From NCBI GenBank assembly GCA_900546365.1, contig URCF01000006.1, positions 62,001 through 126,000 on the forward strand: a DNA stretch of 64,000 bases, written 5' to 3'. Under the pieces are notes generated by a model. It made no database searches. It worked only from the letters and a program-made list of their open reading frames with translations, and had not been told where the DNA came from. Source of the DNA: an uncultured Porphyromonadaceae bacterium. Its GTDB lineage: Bacteria > Bacteroidota > Bacteroidia > Bacteroidales > Muribaculaceae. Both the position numbers and the translations under genes were made by a program. Positions 17,023 through 25,775 of the stretch are shown piece by piece; position 1 is the stretch's first letter, and each line of letters begins with the position of its first letter.

Positions 17023-18338
17023 AATCCAAACCTACATCCGCGCCGCTGGTACCACGCCGCTACGCGGTTACTTTCGTGCTTATCACCCTGCTGTTCGCAT
17101 TGTGGGGATTCGCCAACGACATCACCAACCCCATGGTGGCAGCTTTCCAGACAGTGATGGAGCTGTCGGCGGCCAAAGCCTCGATGGTGCAGTTTGCCTT
17201 CTACGGCGGATATGCCACCATGGCTGTGCCGGCGGCACTGTTCATCCGACGGTTCAACTACAAAAGCGGAGTGCTCCTCGGGCTCGGGCTGTACGCCATC
17301 GGTGCGTTTCTGTTCATCCCCGCGGCACAATACCAGCAATTTTCTTTTTTCTGCATATCGCTGTATGTGCTCACCTTCGGATTGGCATTTCTTGAAACTT
17401 CCGCCAACCCCTTCATCCTGTCGCTCGGTGACAAAGCGACAGCCACCCGACGCCTCAACCTTGCGCAGGCGTTCAATCCGGTCGGCTCGCTGTCGGGCAT
17501 GGCTGTGGCATCGTTCATTGTGCTGCCTCAGCTCGCCTCGGAGATACGCAACAACGCGGGTCAACTGATATTCTCCACACTGCCCGAGAGCGAGAAAGCG
17601 GCTATAAGGGTGCACGACCTCGCCGTAATCCGCGACCCATACGTGGCACTCGGTCTGGTGGTGCTCGTGATATTTCTGGTGATTCTGTGCGTGAAGATGC
17701 CGTCCACCGACCACCGTGGCGAGAAAGTGAGCTCCATGGACTCGCTGCGTCGGCTCTGGAAGAACCATCACTACACCTGGGGCGTGTTCACGCAGATGTT
17801 CTACGTGGCGGCACAGATTATGGTGTGGACCTTCATCATCCAGTATGCCGACAATCTCGGCATTGACAAAGCCACTGCCCAGCTCTACAATATCGTGGCC
17901 ATGAGCCTTGCCCTCACCTTCAGGTTTGTGGGCACATATCTGATGAAATATTTCAACCCCCACACCATGCTCACCATTTTCGGCATCGGAGCCTCGGTGT
18001 GCACCCTCGGCGCCATCCTGTGGGTGGGGATGGGAGGTTTGATATGCCTTGTGGCCATCAGCGCATTCATGTCCATCATGTTTCCCACCATCTACGGCAT
18101 AGCGCTGGAAAATGTGCACGAACGCGACACCTCGCTGGGAGCGGCATTCCTGGTAATGGCTATTGTGGGCGGTGCACTGATGCCACCGCTGCAGGGACTT
18201 GTCATCGACCAACAGCAGCTGCTTGGACTTCCGGCAGTGAATGTGTCATTCGCACTGCCTCTTGTATGCTTCATAATAGTGGCTGCATACGGAAAGACGG
18301 CCTCCAACATATCACAATCAAGAACCGATAGCAAATAA
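17019..18338 (+). CDS. fucP: L-fucose:H+ symporter (MFS)
   Basis: A 439-residue twelve-helix transporter. FALWGFANDITNPM near the N-terminus holds the conserved Asp34 of the FucP family, and GLAFLETSANPFI holds the matching glutamate of helix 4, both needed for proton-coupled fucose uptake in E. coli FucP. It overlaps fucK by 4 bases and ends 6 bases before the next transporter. Confidence 0.92.
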   Translation: MKSKPTSAPLVPRRYAVTFVLITLLFALWGFANDITNPMVAAFQTVMELSAAKASMVQFAFYGGYATMAVPAALFIRRFNYKSGVLLGLGLYAIGAFLFIPAAQYQQFSFFCISLYVLTFGLAFLETSANPFILSLGDKATATRRLNLAQAFNPVGSLSGMAVASFIVLPQLASEIRNNAGQLIFSTLPESEKAAIRVHDLAVIRDPYVALGLVVLVIFLVILCVKMPSTDHRGEKVSSMDSLRRLWKNHHYTWGVFTQMFYVAAQIMVWTFIIQYADNLGIDKATAQLYNIVAMSLALTFRFVGTYLMKYFNPHTMLTIFGIGASVCTLGAILWVGMGGLICLVAISAFMSIMFPTIYGIALENVHERDTSLGAAFLVMAIVGGALMPPLQGLVIDQQQLLGLPAVNVSFALPLVCFIIVAAYGKTASNISQSRTDSK

Positions 18339-18344
18339 ATATTT

Positions 18345-19598
18345 ATGACAACCAATCATTCCACACAATCCAAAGTCTATCCATGGGTGGTTGTAGGCCT
18401 CCTGTGGGTGGTGGCTTTGCTCAACTATATGGACCGCCAGATGCTCTCGACCATGCAGGTGTCGATGGGCGAAACCATTCATCCTATCCTCGACCCGGTG
18501 AATTTCGGCCGTTTGATGGCTATCTTTCTATGGATCTACGGCTTCATGAGTCCCATATCCGGTGCCATCGCCGATAAGCTCAACCGCAAATGGCTCATTG
18601 TCGGCAGCCTCGGCGTGTGGTCGGCTGTCACCCTTCTGATGGGGTATTGCTCCACTTTTGACCAAATCTACTGGCTTCGCGCCCTGATGGGTGTGAGCGA
18701 AGCGCTCTATATACCCGCCGCCCTAAGCCTCATAGCCGACTATTTCACCGGCCGAGGACGCTCCCTGGCTGTGGGCATACACATGACCGGACTCTACATG
18801 GGTCAGGCTCTCGGTGGCTTCGGTGCCACTGTGGCCCACGCCTACTCATGGCAGCAGACATTCCATGTGTTCGGTATCATCGGCATTGCCTACGCAGTGG
18901 TGCTGATTCTCGTGCTGCGCGATGTGCGCCGCACTCCCGCCGAACAGAAGGAAGCGAACACACCGCTGGGCGTCACCCTCAAGAGCATGCTCCAAGGGTT
19001 TGGGATGGTGTTCTCAATGATAGCGTTCTGGGTGATTCTCTTCTTCTTCGCATCCTCATCACTACCCGGCTGGGCCACCAAAAACTGGCTCCCCACCCTG
19101 TTTGCCAACTCGCTCGGCATATCTCCCGCTGAAGCCGGACCGCTGGCCACCATCACCATCGCGGCAAGCTCGTTTGTAGGCGTGATGGTAGGCGGCCCGC
19201 TCTCCGACCGATGGGTGCGCCGCAATGTCAGGGGCCGCATCTACACCTCAGCCATAGGTATGGCCATGATGGTGCCGGCACTGGTTCTTATCGGCCTCGG
19301 CCACAACATCTATGCCGCCATAGGCGCAGGTCTTTTCTTCGGCCTCGGCTACGGTATGTTCGACGCCAACAATATGCCTATCCTCTGCCAGTTCGTGCCC
19401 TCGCGCCTGCGTGCTTCGGCCTACGGTGTGATGAACATGGTGGGAGTATTTGCCGGTGCCGCCACCACCTCCGTGCTCGGATCATGGGCCAAGGATGGCA
19501 ACCTCGGCCTCGGCTTCGCTCTGATGGCTGTGGTGATATTCATAGCCATGGCACTGCAGCTCACACTCCTCCGTCCCACTTCCGACAACAAAGAATAA
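18345..19598 (+). CDS. nanT: MFS transporter, probable sialic acid uptake
   Basis: A 417-residue twelve-helix MFS protein with helix-1 motif VALLNYMDRQML and YFTGRGRSLAVGIHMTGLYMG in helices 4-5, like the anion:cation symporter group that includes NanT and hexuronate carriers. It lies just upstream of N-acetylneuraminate lyase and 6 bases after fucP, which already handles fucose, so sialic acid is the likely cargo. The Bacteroides fragilis sialate locus also couples an MFS NanT with a lyase and an epimerase. The substrate is inferred from context. Confidence 0.78.
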   Translation: MTTNHSTQSKVYPWVVVGLLWVVALLNYMDRQMLSTMQVSMGETIHPILDPVNFGRLMAIFLWIYGFMSPISGAIADKLNRKWLIVGSLGVWSAVTLLMGYCSTFDQIYWLRALMGVSEALYIPAALSLIADYFTGRGRSLAVGIHMTGLYMGQALGGFGATVAHAYSWQQTFHVFGIIGIAYAVVLILVLRDVRRTPAEQKEANTPLGVTLKSMLQGFGMVFSMIAFWVILFFFASSSLPGWATKNWLPTLFANSLGISPAEAGPLATITIAASSFVGVMVGGPLSDRWVRRNVRGRIYTSAIGMAMMVPALVLIGLGHNIYAAIGAGLFFGLGYGMFDANNMPILCQFVPSRLRASAYGVMNMVGVFAGAATTSVLGSWAKDGNLGLGFALMAVVIFIAMALQLTLLRPTSDNKE

Positions 19599-19621
19599 CA
19601 ACCTAACTATTCAATACTACA

Positions 19622-20545
19622 ATGGAAAAAATCAATGGGCTTATCGATGCCCCTTTTACCCCGTTTCATGAAAACGGCGATGTCAACCTCGCTCCTATCC
19701 CGGCCTACGCCACCATGCTCAAGAATAATGGACTCAAAGGCGTGTTTGTCAACGGTTCGTCCGGAGAAGGATATATGCTCACCGATGACGAGCGCATGGC
19801 TATAGCCGAAGCCTGGATTGACGCCACAAAAGATTTTGAGGATTTCAAAGTGATTGTACATGTGGGAAGCTGCTGCCTGCGCTCCGCCAAAAAGCTCGCC
19901 GAGCACGCTGCCAAAATCGGGGCCTACGGTATCGGTGCCATGGCTCCTCCTTTCCCCAAAATCGGTCGCGTGGAAGAGCTGGTGAAATATATCGAAGGGA
20001 TTGTGGAAGGCGCTCCCGAACTGCCGTTCTACTACTACCATATCCCCGCTTTCAACGGTGCTTTCCTGCCGATGCTCGACCTGCTCAAGGCTGTGGATGG
20101 CCGTGTGCCCTCCTTTGCCGGTATCAAATACACCTTCGAGAGCCTGTATGAGTACAACCAGTGCCGCCTGTACAAAAACGGCAAATACGATATGCTCCAC
20201 GGTCAGGACGAAACAATTCTGCCTTGTCTCGCCATGGGCGGTGCCAATGGCGGCATCGGTGGCACCACCAACTACAATGGCCGCGAACTCGTGGCTATCC
20301 TCGATGCCTGGAAGCGCGGCGATATCGAGGCTGCCCGCGAGCATCAGAACTTTGCCCAGGATGTGATCAACGTGATCTGCCGCTACCGTGGCAACATTGT
20401 CGGCGGCAAGCGCATCATGAAGCTCATCGGCCTTGACCTCGGCCCCAACCGCGTGCCGTTCCGCACCGTCACCCCCGAAGAGGAGGAAGCGATGAAACGC
20501 GAACTTGAGGAAATCAACTTCTTTGAACGCTGCAATAAATTCTGA
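19622..20545 (+). CDS. nanA: N-acetylneuraminate lyase
   Basis: A 307-residue DHDPS-family aldolase that splits sialic acid to N-acetylmannosamine and pyruvate. GSSGE (residues 45-49) binds the pyruvate carboxylate, Tyr137 in FYYYHIP is the proton shuttle (Y137 in E. coli), and Lys169 in GIKYT forms the Schiff base. It is 2 bases upstream of the epimerase gene, which takes its product. Confidence 0.93.
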   Translation: MEKINGLIDAPFTPFHENGDVNLAPIPAYATMLKNNGLKGVFVNGSSGEGYMLTDDERMAIAEAWIDATKDFEDFKVIVHVGSCCLRSAKKLAEHAAKIGAYGIGAMAPPFPKIGRVEELVKYIEGIVEGAPELPFYYYHIPAFNGAFLPMLDLLKAVDGRVPSFAGIKYTFESLYEYNQCRLYKNGKYDMLHGQDETILPCLAMGGANGGIGGTTNYNGRELVAILDAWKRGDIEAAREHQNFAQDVINVICRYRGNIVGGKRIMKLIGLDLGPNRVPFRTVTPEEEEAMKRELEEINFFERCNKF

Positions 20546-20546
20546 T

Positions 20547-21734
20547 ATGTGGAATCTTGACACAAAACAGTATCTCAACGACTGGAATGCCCGCTATCGC
20601 GCTGACCTTGTTGACAATATTCTCCCTTTCTGGCTCCGCCACGGCTTCGACCGTGAGAACGGCGGAGTGTACACCTGCCTCGACCGCGAGGGCAACCTTA
20701 TGGACAGCACCAAATCAGTGTGGTTCCAGGGCCGATGCGCATTCGTGTATTCATTTGCCTATAACAATGTGAACCGCGACCCGGAGTATCTTGAATTTGC
20801 CCTCAGCTGCATAAAATTCATTGAGGAGCACTGCTTTGACACCGATGGTCGCATGTATTTTGAAGTGACCGCCGACGGCAAGCCCCTGCGCAAGCGTCGC
20901 TATGTGTTCTCCGAATGTTTCGCTGCCATAGCCATGGCCGAATATTCGCTGGCCACCGGCAACAAGGAATACGCCGCAAAATCGCTCAAACTGTTCAAGG
21001 ATATATGCCGGTTCATCGACACCCCGGGCATCCTCGAGCCGAAATATCTTCCCACGCTCCAGGCCCAGGGACATTCGGTGACAATGATACTCATCAACAC
21101 CGCCGCCGTGATCCGCAAGGTTATATCCGACCCTATCCTTGAAGAACGGATCAACACCTCTCTCCATGCCATCGAGCAATATTTCCTGCATCCGGAATTC
21201 AAGGCTCTCCTGGAGATGGTGGGACCCGAAGGCGAACTTATCGACACCATCAACGGCCGCGTGATCAACCCAGGCCACTGTATCGAAACAGCATGGTTCC
21301 TTCTTGAGGAGGCACGCCACCGCGGCGACAAGCATATCACCGACCTCGCTCTCAAGATACTCGACTGGTCGTGGGAATGGGGATGGGACGATGAGTTCGG
21401 CGGAATCATCAACTTCCGCGACTGCCGCCATTTCCCTGCTCAGGACTATTCTCAGGACATGAAGTTCTGGTGGCCACAGACCGAAGCCATAATTGCCACC
21501 CTCTATGCCCACTACGCCACCGGCGACAACAAATACCTTGAAATGCACCGTCTGGCCAACGAATGGGCCTACGAGCATCTGCCCGATGAGGCTTTCGGCG
21601 AATGGTTCGGCTATCTCCACCGCGACGGCTCTGTAGCCCAGTCGGCCAAGGGTAATATCTTCAAAGGCCCGTTCCATATTCCGCGTATGCTTATCAAGAG
21701 TCAGATGCTCATAAATGACATACTTCAGAAATAA
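20547..21734 (+). CDS. N-acylglucosamine 2-epimerase (AGE)
   Basis: From the ATG at 20547 the protein has 395 residues and the (alpha/alpha)6-barrel motifs of renin-binding-protein-type epimerases: KSVWFQGRCAFVYS, VFSECFAAIAMAEYS, NPGHCIETAWFLLEE and MKFWWPQTEAI. It interconverts N-acetylmannosamine and N-acetylglucosamine without prior phosphorylation, as in the Bacteroides route, so no nanK or nanE-P pair is needed. The longer frame from 20505 overlaps nanA and is rejected. Confidence 0.9.
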   Translation: MWNLDTKQYLNDWNARYRADLVDNILPFWLRHGFDRENGGVYTCLDREGNLMDSTKSVWFQGRCAFVYSFAYNNVNRDPEYLEFALSCIKFIEEHCFDTDGRMYFEVTADGKPLRKRRYVFSECFAAIAMAEYSLATGNKEYAAKSLKLFKDICRFIDTPGILEPKYLPTLQAQGHSVTMILINTAAVIRKVISDPILEERINTSLHAIEQYFLHPEFKALLEMVGPEGELIDTINGRVINPGHCIETAWFLLEEARHRGDKHITDLALKILDWSWEWGWDDEFGGIINFRDCRHFPAQDYSQDMKFWWPQTEAIIATLYAHYATGDNKYLEMHRLANEWAYEHLPDEAFGEWFGYLHRDGSVAQSAKGNIFKGPFHIPRMLIKSQMLINDILQK

Positions 21735-24700
21735 AGTCCTTATAATTGCCACATTGCTTATGCTCGGGAGCGCTTCCGCCTCCCGGGCACAAGTGAAGGT
21801 GGCCTGCCTCGGCAACAGCATCACCTACGGTGCCACCCTTGAATCACCGGCCACGCAGAGCTACCCCTCGCAGCTGGCAGGGATGCTGGGTGACAGCTAT
21901 GAGGTGCGCAACTTCGGACATTCCGGCGCAGCAGTGCTCCGCAAAGGGCACCACCCCTACACAGAATCTCCGGAATTTGCCGCCGCCTTGAACTACAAGC
22001 CCGACATCGCGGTGCTCCACCTCGGGGTCAACGACACCGACCCGCGCTCATGGCCCAACTACAGCTATGAGTTCACCGCCGACTATATGTATATCATCAA
22101 CCGGCTGCGCGAAGCAAATCCTGATGTGAGGATTCTCATCTCGCGGCTCTCGCCGCTACGTGCGTCGCATCCGCGATTCCGGTCAGGCACAAGGATTTGG
22201 CGCCTCGAAGCTCAGAACCTCATTGAGCGGGTGGCTCAGGAAGCTGATGTGGAGCTGATTGATTTCAACGCTCCGCTCGTCAACCGCCAGAACCTGCTGC
22301 CCGACGGCATCCACCCCAACATCGAAGGTTCCCGACTGCTCGCCCGCGAGGCTTACCGGGGCATCACCGGCCACTACGGCCCGCTGCGCATGCCCGCCGT
22401 TTACTCCTCGGGCATGGTGCTCCCTCACAGCCGCTACCTCACCCTCGAAGGCACCACCGAGGCTCACAGCCCCGTGAGCCTGAGCATTGATGGCCACACA
22501 TACCGAACCATAGCCTCCAACCGCGGGGAATGGAGCGTCACCATCCCGCCACTCACCCCGGGCAAAGAGTATGGCATCACTGTGACCGACGGCTCCGACA
22601 CCATCAGGCTCGACCGCGTGCTCGCCGGAGTGGTATTCATCGCCAGCGGGCAATCCAACATGGCCTTCACCCTCGGCGAGGATATCAATGGCCGCAACGC
22701 CATCAGCAATTGCGCTGACTCCCTGCTGCGGTTCTACACCATGCAACCGAGGTTTGCCACCTACGATGTGGCCTGGAGCAAGAGCGAAGTGGACTCGGTG
22801 AACAATCTTGACTATTTCAAGCCGGCCCATTGGCAGGCTGTCAACCCCGCCAATGCCGCGCCCGTATCCGCCGTGGCCTACTATTTCGCCAAAGAGCTGC
22901 GCGACTCCCTCAAAATCCCCGTGGGGATAATCCAGAATGCCGTGGGCGGTGCCACAATGGGGTCGTGGGTGGATATCAACACCCTCGAGCAGGAGATGCC
23001 TGAAATCCTCCTCAGCTGGCATACCAACGACTATGTGCAGCCGTGGGCTCAGCAACGGGCCATACGCAACAGCGGTCCCAAAGGGCGGCACCCCTACGAA
23101 CCGTCCTACCTGTTCAGCGCAGGGGTAACTCCCCTCGGCCACTACCCGGTGGACGGGGTGATATGGTATCAAGGCGAGAGCAACGCCCACAATATCGAGC
23201 TACATTCCGACCTGTTCAAAGCTATGGCCGGCAGCTGGAGGAAATATTTCCGCAATCCCCGCCTTCCGATTTATTTCGCCCAGCTCAGCTCTCTCAACCG
23301 ACCCTCATGGCCCACGTTCCGCAATTCTCAGCGCATTTTGGCCAAGGAGGTGGCATACTCAGGCATGGCCGTCACTCACGATTGCGGTGACTCGCTCGAT
23401 GTGCACCCGCGCCGCAAGCAGCCGGTGGGCCACCGCATGGCTCTGCTGGCACTCAACCACTCTTTCGGGCTCAACATCACCTCATCCGGCCCTGAGCCGG
23501 TGAAAGCTGAGATTGTGGCCGAAGGTGTGCAACTCACTTTCAACAATGCAGAAGGTCTCACAGTGGCATCAGGCTCCGAACCAATCACATTTGAAGTGGC
23601 CGGATACAACAAGCTGTTCTCCCCGGCCAAAGCTAAAATCATCAACGACAAAATTATTCTTTACGATATGGACACCCCCAATCCGCGCTTTGTGCGCTAC
23701 GGTTGGCAACCTTTCACCCGCGCCAACCTGATCAATGCCGACTCCATTCCGGCTTCCACTTTTGAAATCGAGGTGACCAACGCCCCGCTGCGGGAGATGG
23801 AACATGGCATTGAAGCCGGCCTGTCGGGATGCTTCGCCGCTCCCGTCGGCTCCAGACTGGTGATTGCCGGAGGTTGCAATTTCCCCGGCGACCCGTTTGC
23901 CCCCGGCGCATCCAAGGTTTTCTATAAAGGTATATACGCCGCCGACACTGCCGATATGGTGTGGAAACTCGTCGGAGAGCTTCCCCAACCTATGGCCTAC
24001 GGAGCCACAGCTGTCACACCCAAAGGTGCGGTGCTGATCGGAGGCACCTCCGCATCCGAGCCTCTCCGCTCCGTAATGCTTATGACCCTGAACGGTGACA
24101 AGGCTCAGCTGCAACAGCTGCCCGAGCTTCCCGAAGCTGTGGACAACGCCTATGCCGCCGCGATAGGCAACAAGGTGTACCTGGCCGGTGGCAACCTCAA
24201 CTCCACCCCCTCGCGCACGCTGTTCATGCTCGACCTTGATGCCGACACCCCCCGATGGACCAAGCTCAAGGATATGCCCGGCAACCCCCGCGTGCAGCCG
24301 GTGATGGCCACGGCTATCGATGCCGAGGGACAGGAATGTCTATATATATTCGGCGGATTTGCCGGACGCCATGGCAAGCACGAGCCATCGCTCGAACTTG
24401 ACGGACTATGCTACAACCCCGCCAAAAACAAATGGACCAAAATCTCCGGCCCGACAGATCCCGACGGCACTCCTCTTGCGGTGGGCGGCGGTGCTGCCTG
24501 CACCACTTCGTCCGGCATCATTGCAGTGTGTGGAGGTGTGAACAAGGATGTGTTCCTTGAGGCCCTGCGCAACCAGGCTCCCGACTATCTCAGCCACGAC
24601 CCGCAATGGTACCGGTTCAACCCATGGACCCTACGCTTCGATGCCGCCACCCGGTCATGGCTTGAGCCTATCCCCACCGCTGAAGCCACTTCCCGCGCCG

Positions 24701-24801
24701 GCGCATCGGTTTTCGCAGGCCCCGACAACTCATTCTTCATTTATGGCGGCGAGCTCAAACCGCGTGTGCGCTCGTCGGAAACATCCCGTGTATCATTATG
24801 A
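21715..24801 (+). CDS. SGNH esterase / sialate O-acetylesterase / NanM-like mutarotase fusion
   Basis: A 1028-residue exported protein (signal peptide to about residue 25) with three domains. Residues 27-220 are a GDSL/SGNH hydrolase: GNSIT with Ser35, GVND at 104-107, DGIHP with His200. Residues 230-690 are a sialate O-acetylesterase: SGQSNM with Ser314, WYQGESN at 484-490, DVHPR with His564. Residues about 696-1028 are Kelch repeats (LVIAGGCNFPGD, LYIFGGFAGRHG, FFIYGGE) as in the sialic acid mutarotase NanM. It would de-acetylate sialic acids and speed alpha-to-beta anomer change before uptake by the nearby transporter. It overlaps the epimerase gene by 20 bases and the next gene by 4. Confidence 0.88.
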   Translation: MTYFRNKVLIIATLLMLGSASASRAQVKVACLGNSITYGATLESPATQSYPSQLAGMLGDSYEVRNFGHSGAAVLRKGHHPYTESPEFAAALNYKPDIAVLHLGVNDTDPRSWPNYSYEFTADYMYIINRLREANPDVRILISRLSPLRASHPRFRSGTRIWRLEAQNLIERVAQEADVELIDFNAPLVNRQNLLPDGIHPNIEGSRLLAREAYRGITGHYGPLRMPAVYSSGMVLPHSRYLTLEGTTEAHSPVSLSIDGHTYRTIASNRGEWSVTIPPLTPGKEYGITVTDGSDTIRLDRVLAGVVFIASGQSNMAFTLGEDINGRNAISNCADSLLRFYTMQPRFATYDVAWSKSEVDSVNNLDYFKPAHWQAVNPANAAPVSAVAYYFAKELRDSLKIPVGIIQNAVGGATMGSWVDINTLEQEMPEILLSWHTNDYVQPWAQQRAIRNSGPKGRHPYEPSYLFSAGVTPLGHYPVDGVIWYQGESNAHNIELHSDLFKAMAGSWRKYFRNPRLPIYFAQLSSLNRPSWPTFRNSQRILAKEVAYSGMAVTHDCGDSLDVHPRRKQPVGHRMALLALNHSFGLNITSSGPEPVKAEIVAEGVQLTFNNAEGLTVASGSEPITFEVAGYNKLFSPAKAKIINDKIILYDMDTPNPRFVRYGWQPFTRANLINADSIPASTFEIEVTNAPLREMEHGIEAGLSGCFAAPVGSRLVIAGGCNFPGDPFAPGASKVFYKGIYAADTADMVWKLVGELPQPMAYGATAVTPKGAVLIGGTSASEPLRSVMLMTLNGDKAQLQQLPELPEAVDNAYAAAIGNKVYLAGGNLNSTPSRTLFMLDLDADTPRWTKLKDMPGNPRVQPVMATAIDAEGQECLYIFGGFAGRHGKHEPSLELDGLCYNPAKNKWTKISGPTDPDGTPLAVGGGAACTTSSGIIAVCGGVNKDVFLEALRNQAPDYLSHDPQWYRFNPWTLRFDAATRSWLEPIPTAEATSRAGASVFAGPDNSFFIYGGELKPRVRSSETSRVSL

Positions 24802-25574
24802 TTGACAAAACCATCGACCTCTCTGTGAGCAACTACGGCACTGCCTCACAGCTGGAATATTCCATGGCTATCCTGCCATGGGGAGCCACCGAGCCCCACA
24901 ATCAGCATCTGCCGTATCTCACCGACGCCATCCTGTCGCACGATGTGGCTGTGGATGCCGCACAAATCGCCTTCAAGCAGTTCGGCATCCGCGCAATGGT
25001 GCTCCCGGCCATACCGCTCGGTGCGCAGAACCCCGGCCAACGCGACCTCAAATTCTGCATCCACTACCACCATTCCACACAGTACGCCGTGCTCACCGAC
25101 ATTGTGGCATCGCTTTATCATCAAGGCATCCACAGACTGCTGATTGTCAACGGCCACGGTGGCAACAGCTTCAAAAGCATGATCCGCGACCTCGCCGTGG
25201 ACTATCCCGATATGCTGATTGCCTCCAGCGAATGGTTCAAAGTGTGCCCCGCAAAGGAGTTTTTTGACCAACCCGGCGACCATGCCGACGAACTTGAGTC
25301 GTCGGTGATGATGCACTACCATCCCGAGCTGGTCAACATCAACGAGGCCGGACCGGGCAAATCCGCATCATGGGCCTCCGAGCAGCTTCAGCAGGGAGTG
25401 GCTTGGATTCCGCGGAAATGGACCTCCGTGAGCCGCGACACAGGAATAGGCAACCCCGCGCTCGCCACAGCCGAAAAAGGCAAGAAATTTGCCCTCGCAG
25501 TGGCCCAACGCTATGCCCTTCTCATCCGCGACCTCTGCACCCTTCCATCGCTCTACACCCCCATCCCCGACTGA
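24798..25574 (+). CDS. Creatininase-family amidohydrolase
   Basis: A 258-residue protein with creatininase-family motifs: LPWGATEPHNQHLPYLTD, the metal site VNGHGGN and the later GDHADELESS. The family hydrolyses cyclic or N-formyl/amide bonds in quite different compounds (creatinine, riboflavin precursors). As the last gene of a fucose/sialate operon, coupled by a 4-base overlap to the esterase fusion, it may remove an N- or O-linked group from a sialic acid derivative such as a lactam; that is inference. It lacks a signal peptide and is therefore cytoplasmic. Confidence 0.83.
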   Translation: MIDKTIDLSVSNYGTASQLEYSMAILPWGATEPHNQHLPYLTDAILSHDVAVDAAQIAFKQFGIRAMVLPAIPLGAQNPGQRDLKFCIHYHHSTQYAVLTDIVASLYHQGIHRLLIVNGHGGNSFKSMIRDLAVDYPDMLIASSEWFKVCPAKEFFDQPGDHADELESSVMMHYHPELVNINEAGPGKSASWASEQLQQGVAWIPRKWTSVSRDTGIGNPALATAEKGKKFALAVAQRYALLIRDLCTLPSLYTPIPD

Positions 25575-25596
25575 CAAATCGCATCCCGATACCCCC

Positions 25597-25634
25597 AGCA
25601 AAGCACCGGCCTCAACCGGTGCTTTGCTGTTTTA
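25597..25634 (+). terminator. Rho-independent terminator of the fucose/sialate operon
   Basis: A perfect 13-base-pair stem AGCAAAGCACCGG / CCGGTGCTTTGCT with loop CCTCAA, followed by GTTTTA. It lies 23 bases after the last gene. Confidence 0.88.
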
Positions 25635-25775
25635 TAACCCTCCCGCAACTCCCGACCCTCCCAACAATTCAGCCTGATACAAAACCATTTCCCTTGTCAG
25701 GGTGTTTTGATGTTACAAAAATGTTACAGACACACCCCCTATCATTCGCTAAAACTGTTTGTTTATGGATAAAAA

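Noticed and set aside
16785..18212. Minus-strand open frame of 475 codons opposite fucK/fucP
   Set aside because: Spans two real genes antisense and has His/Gly/Glu-rich composition without any domain.
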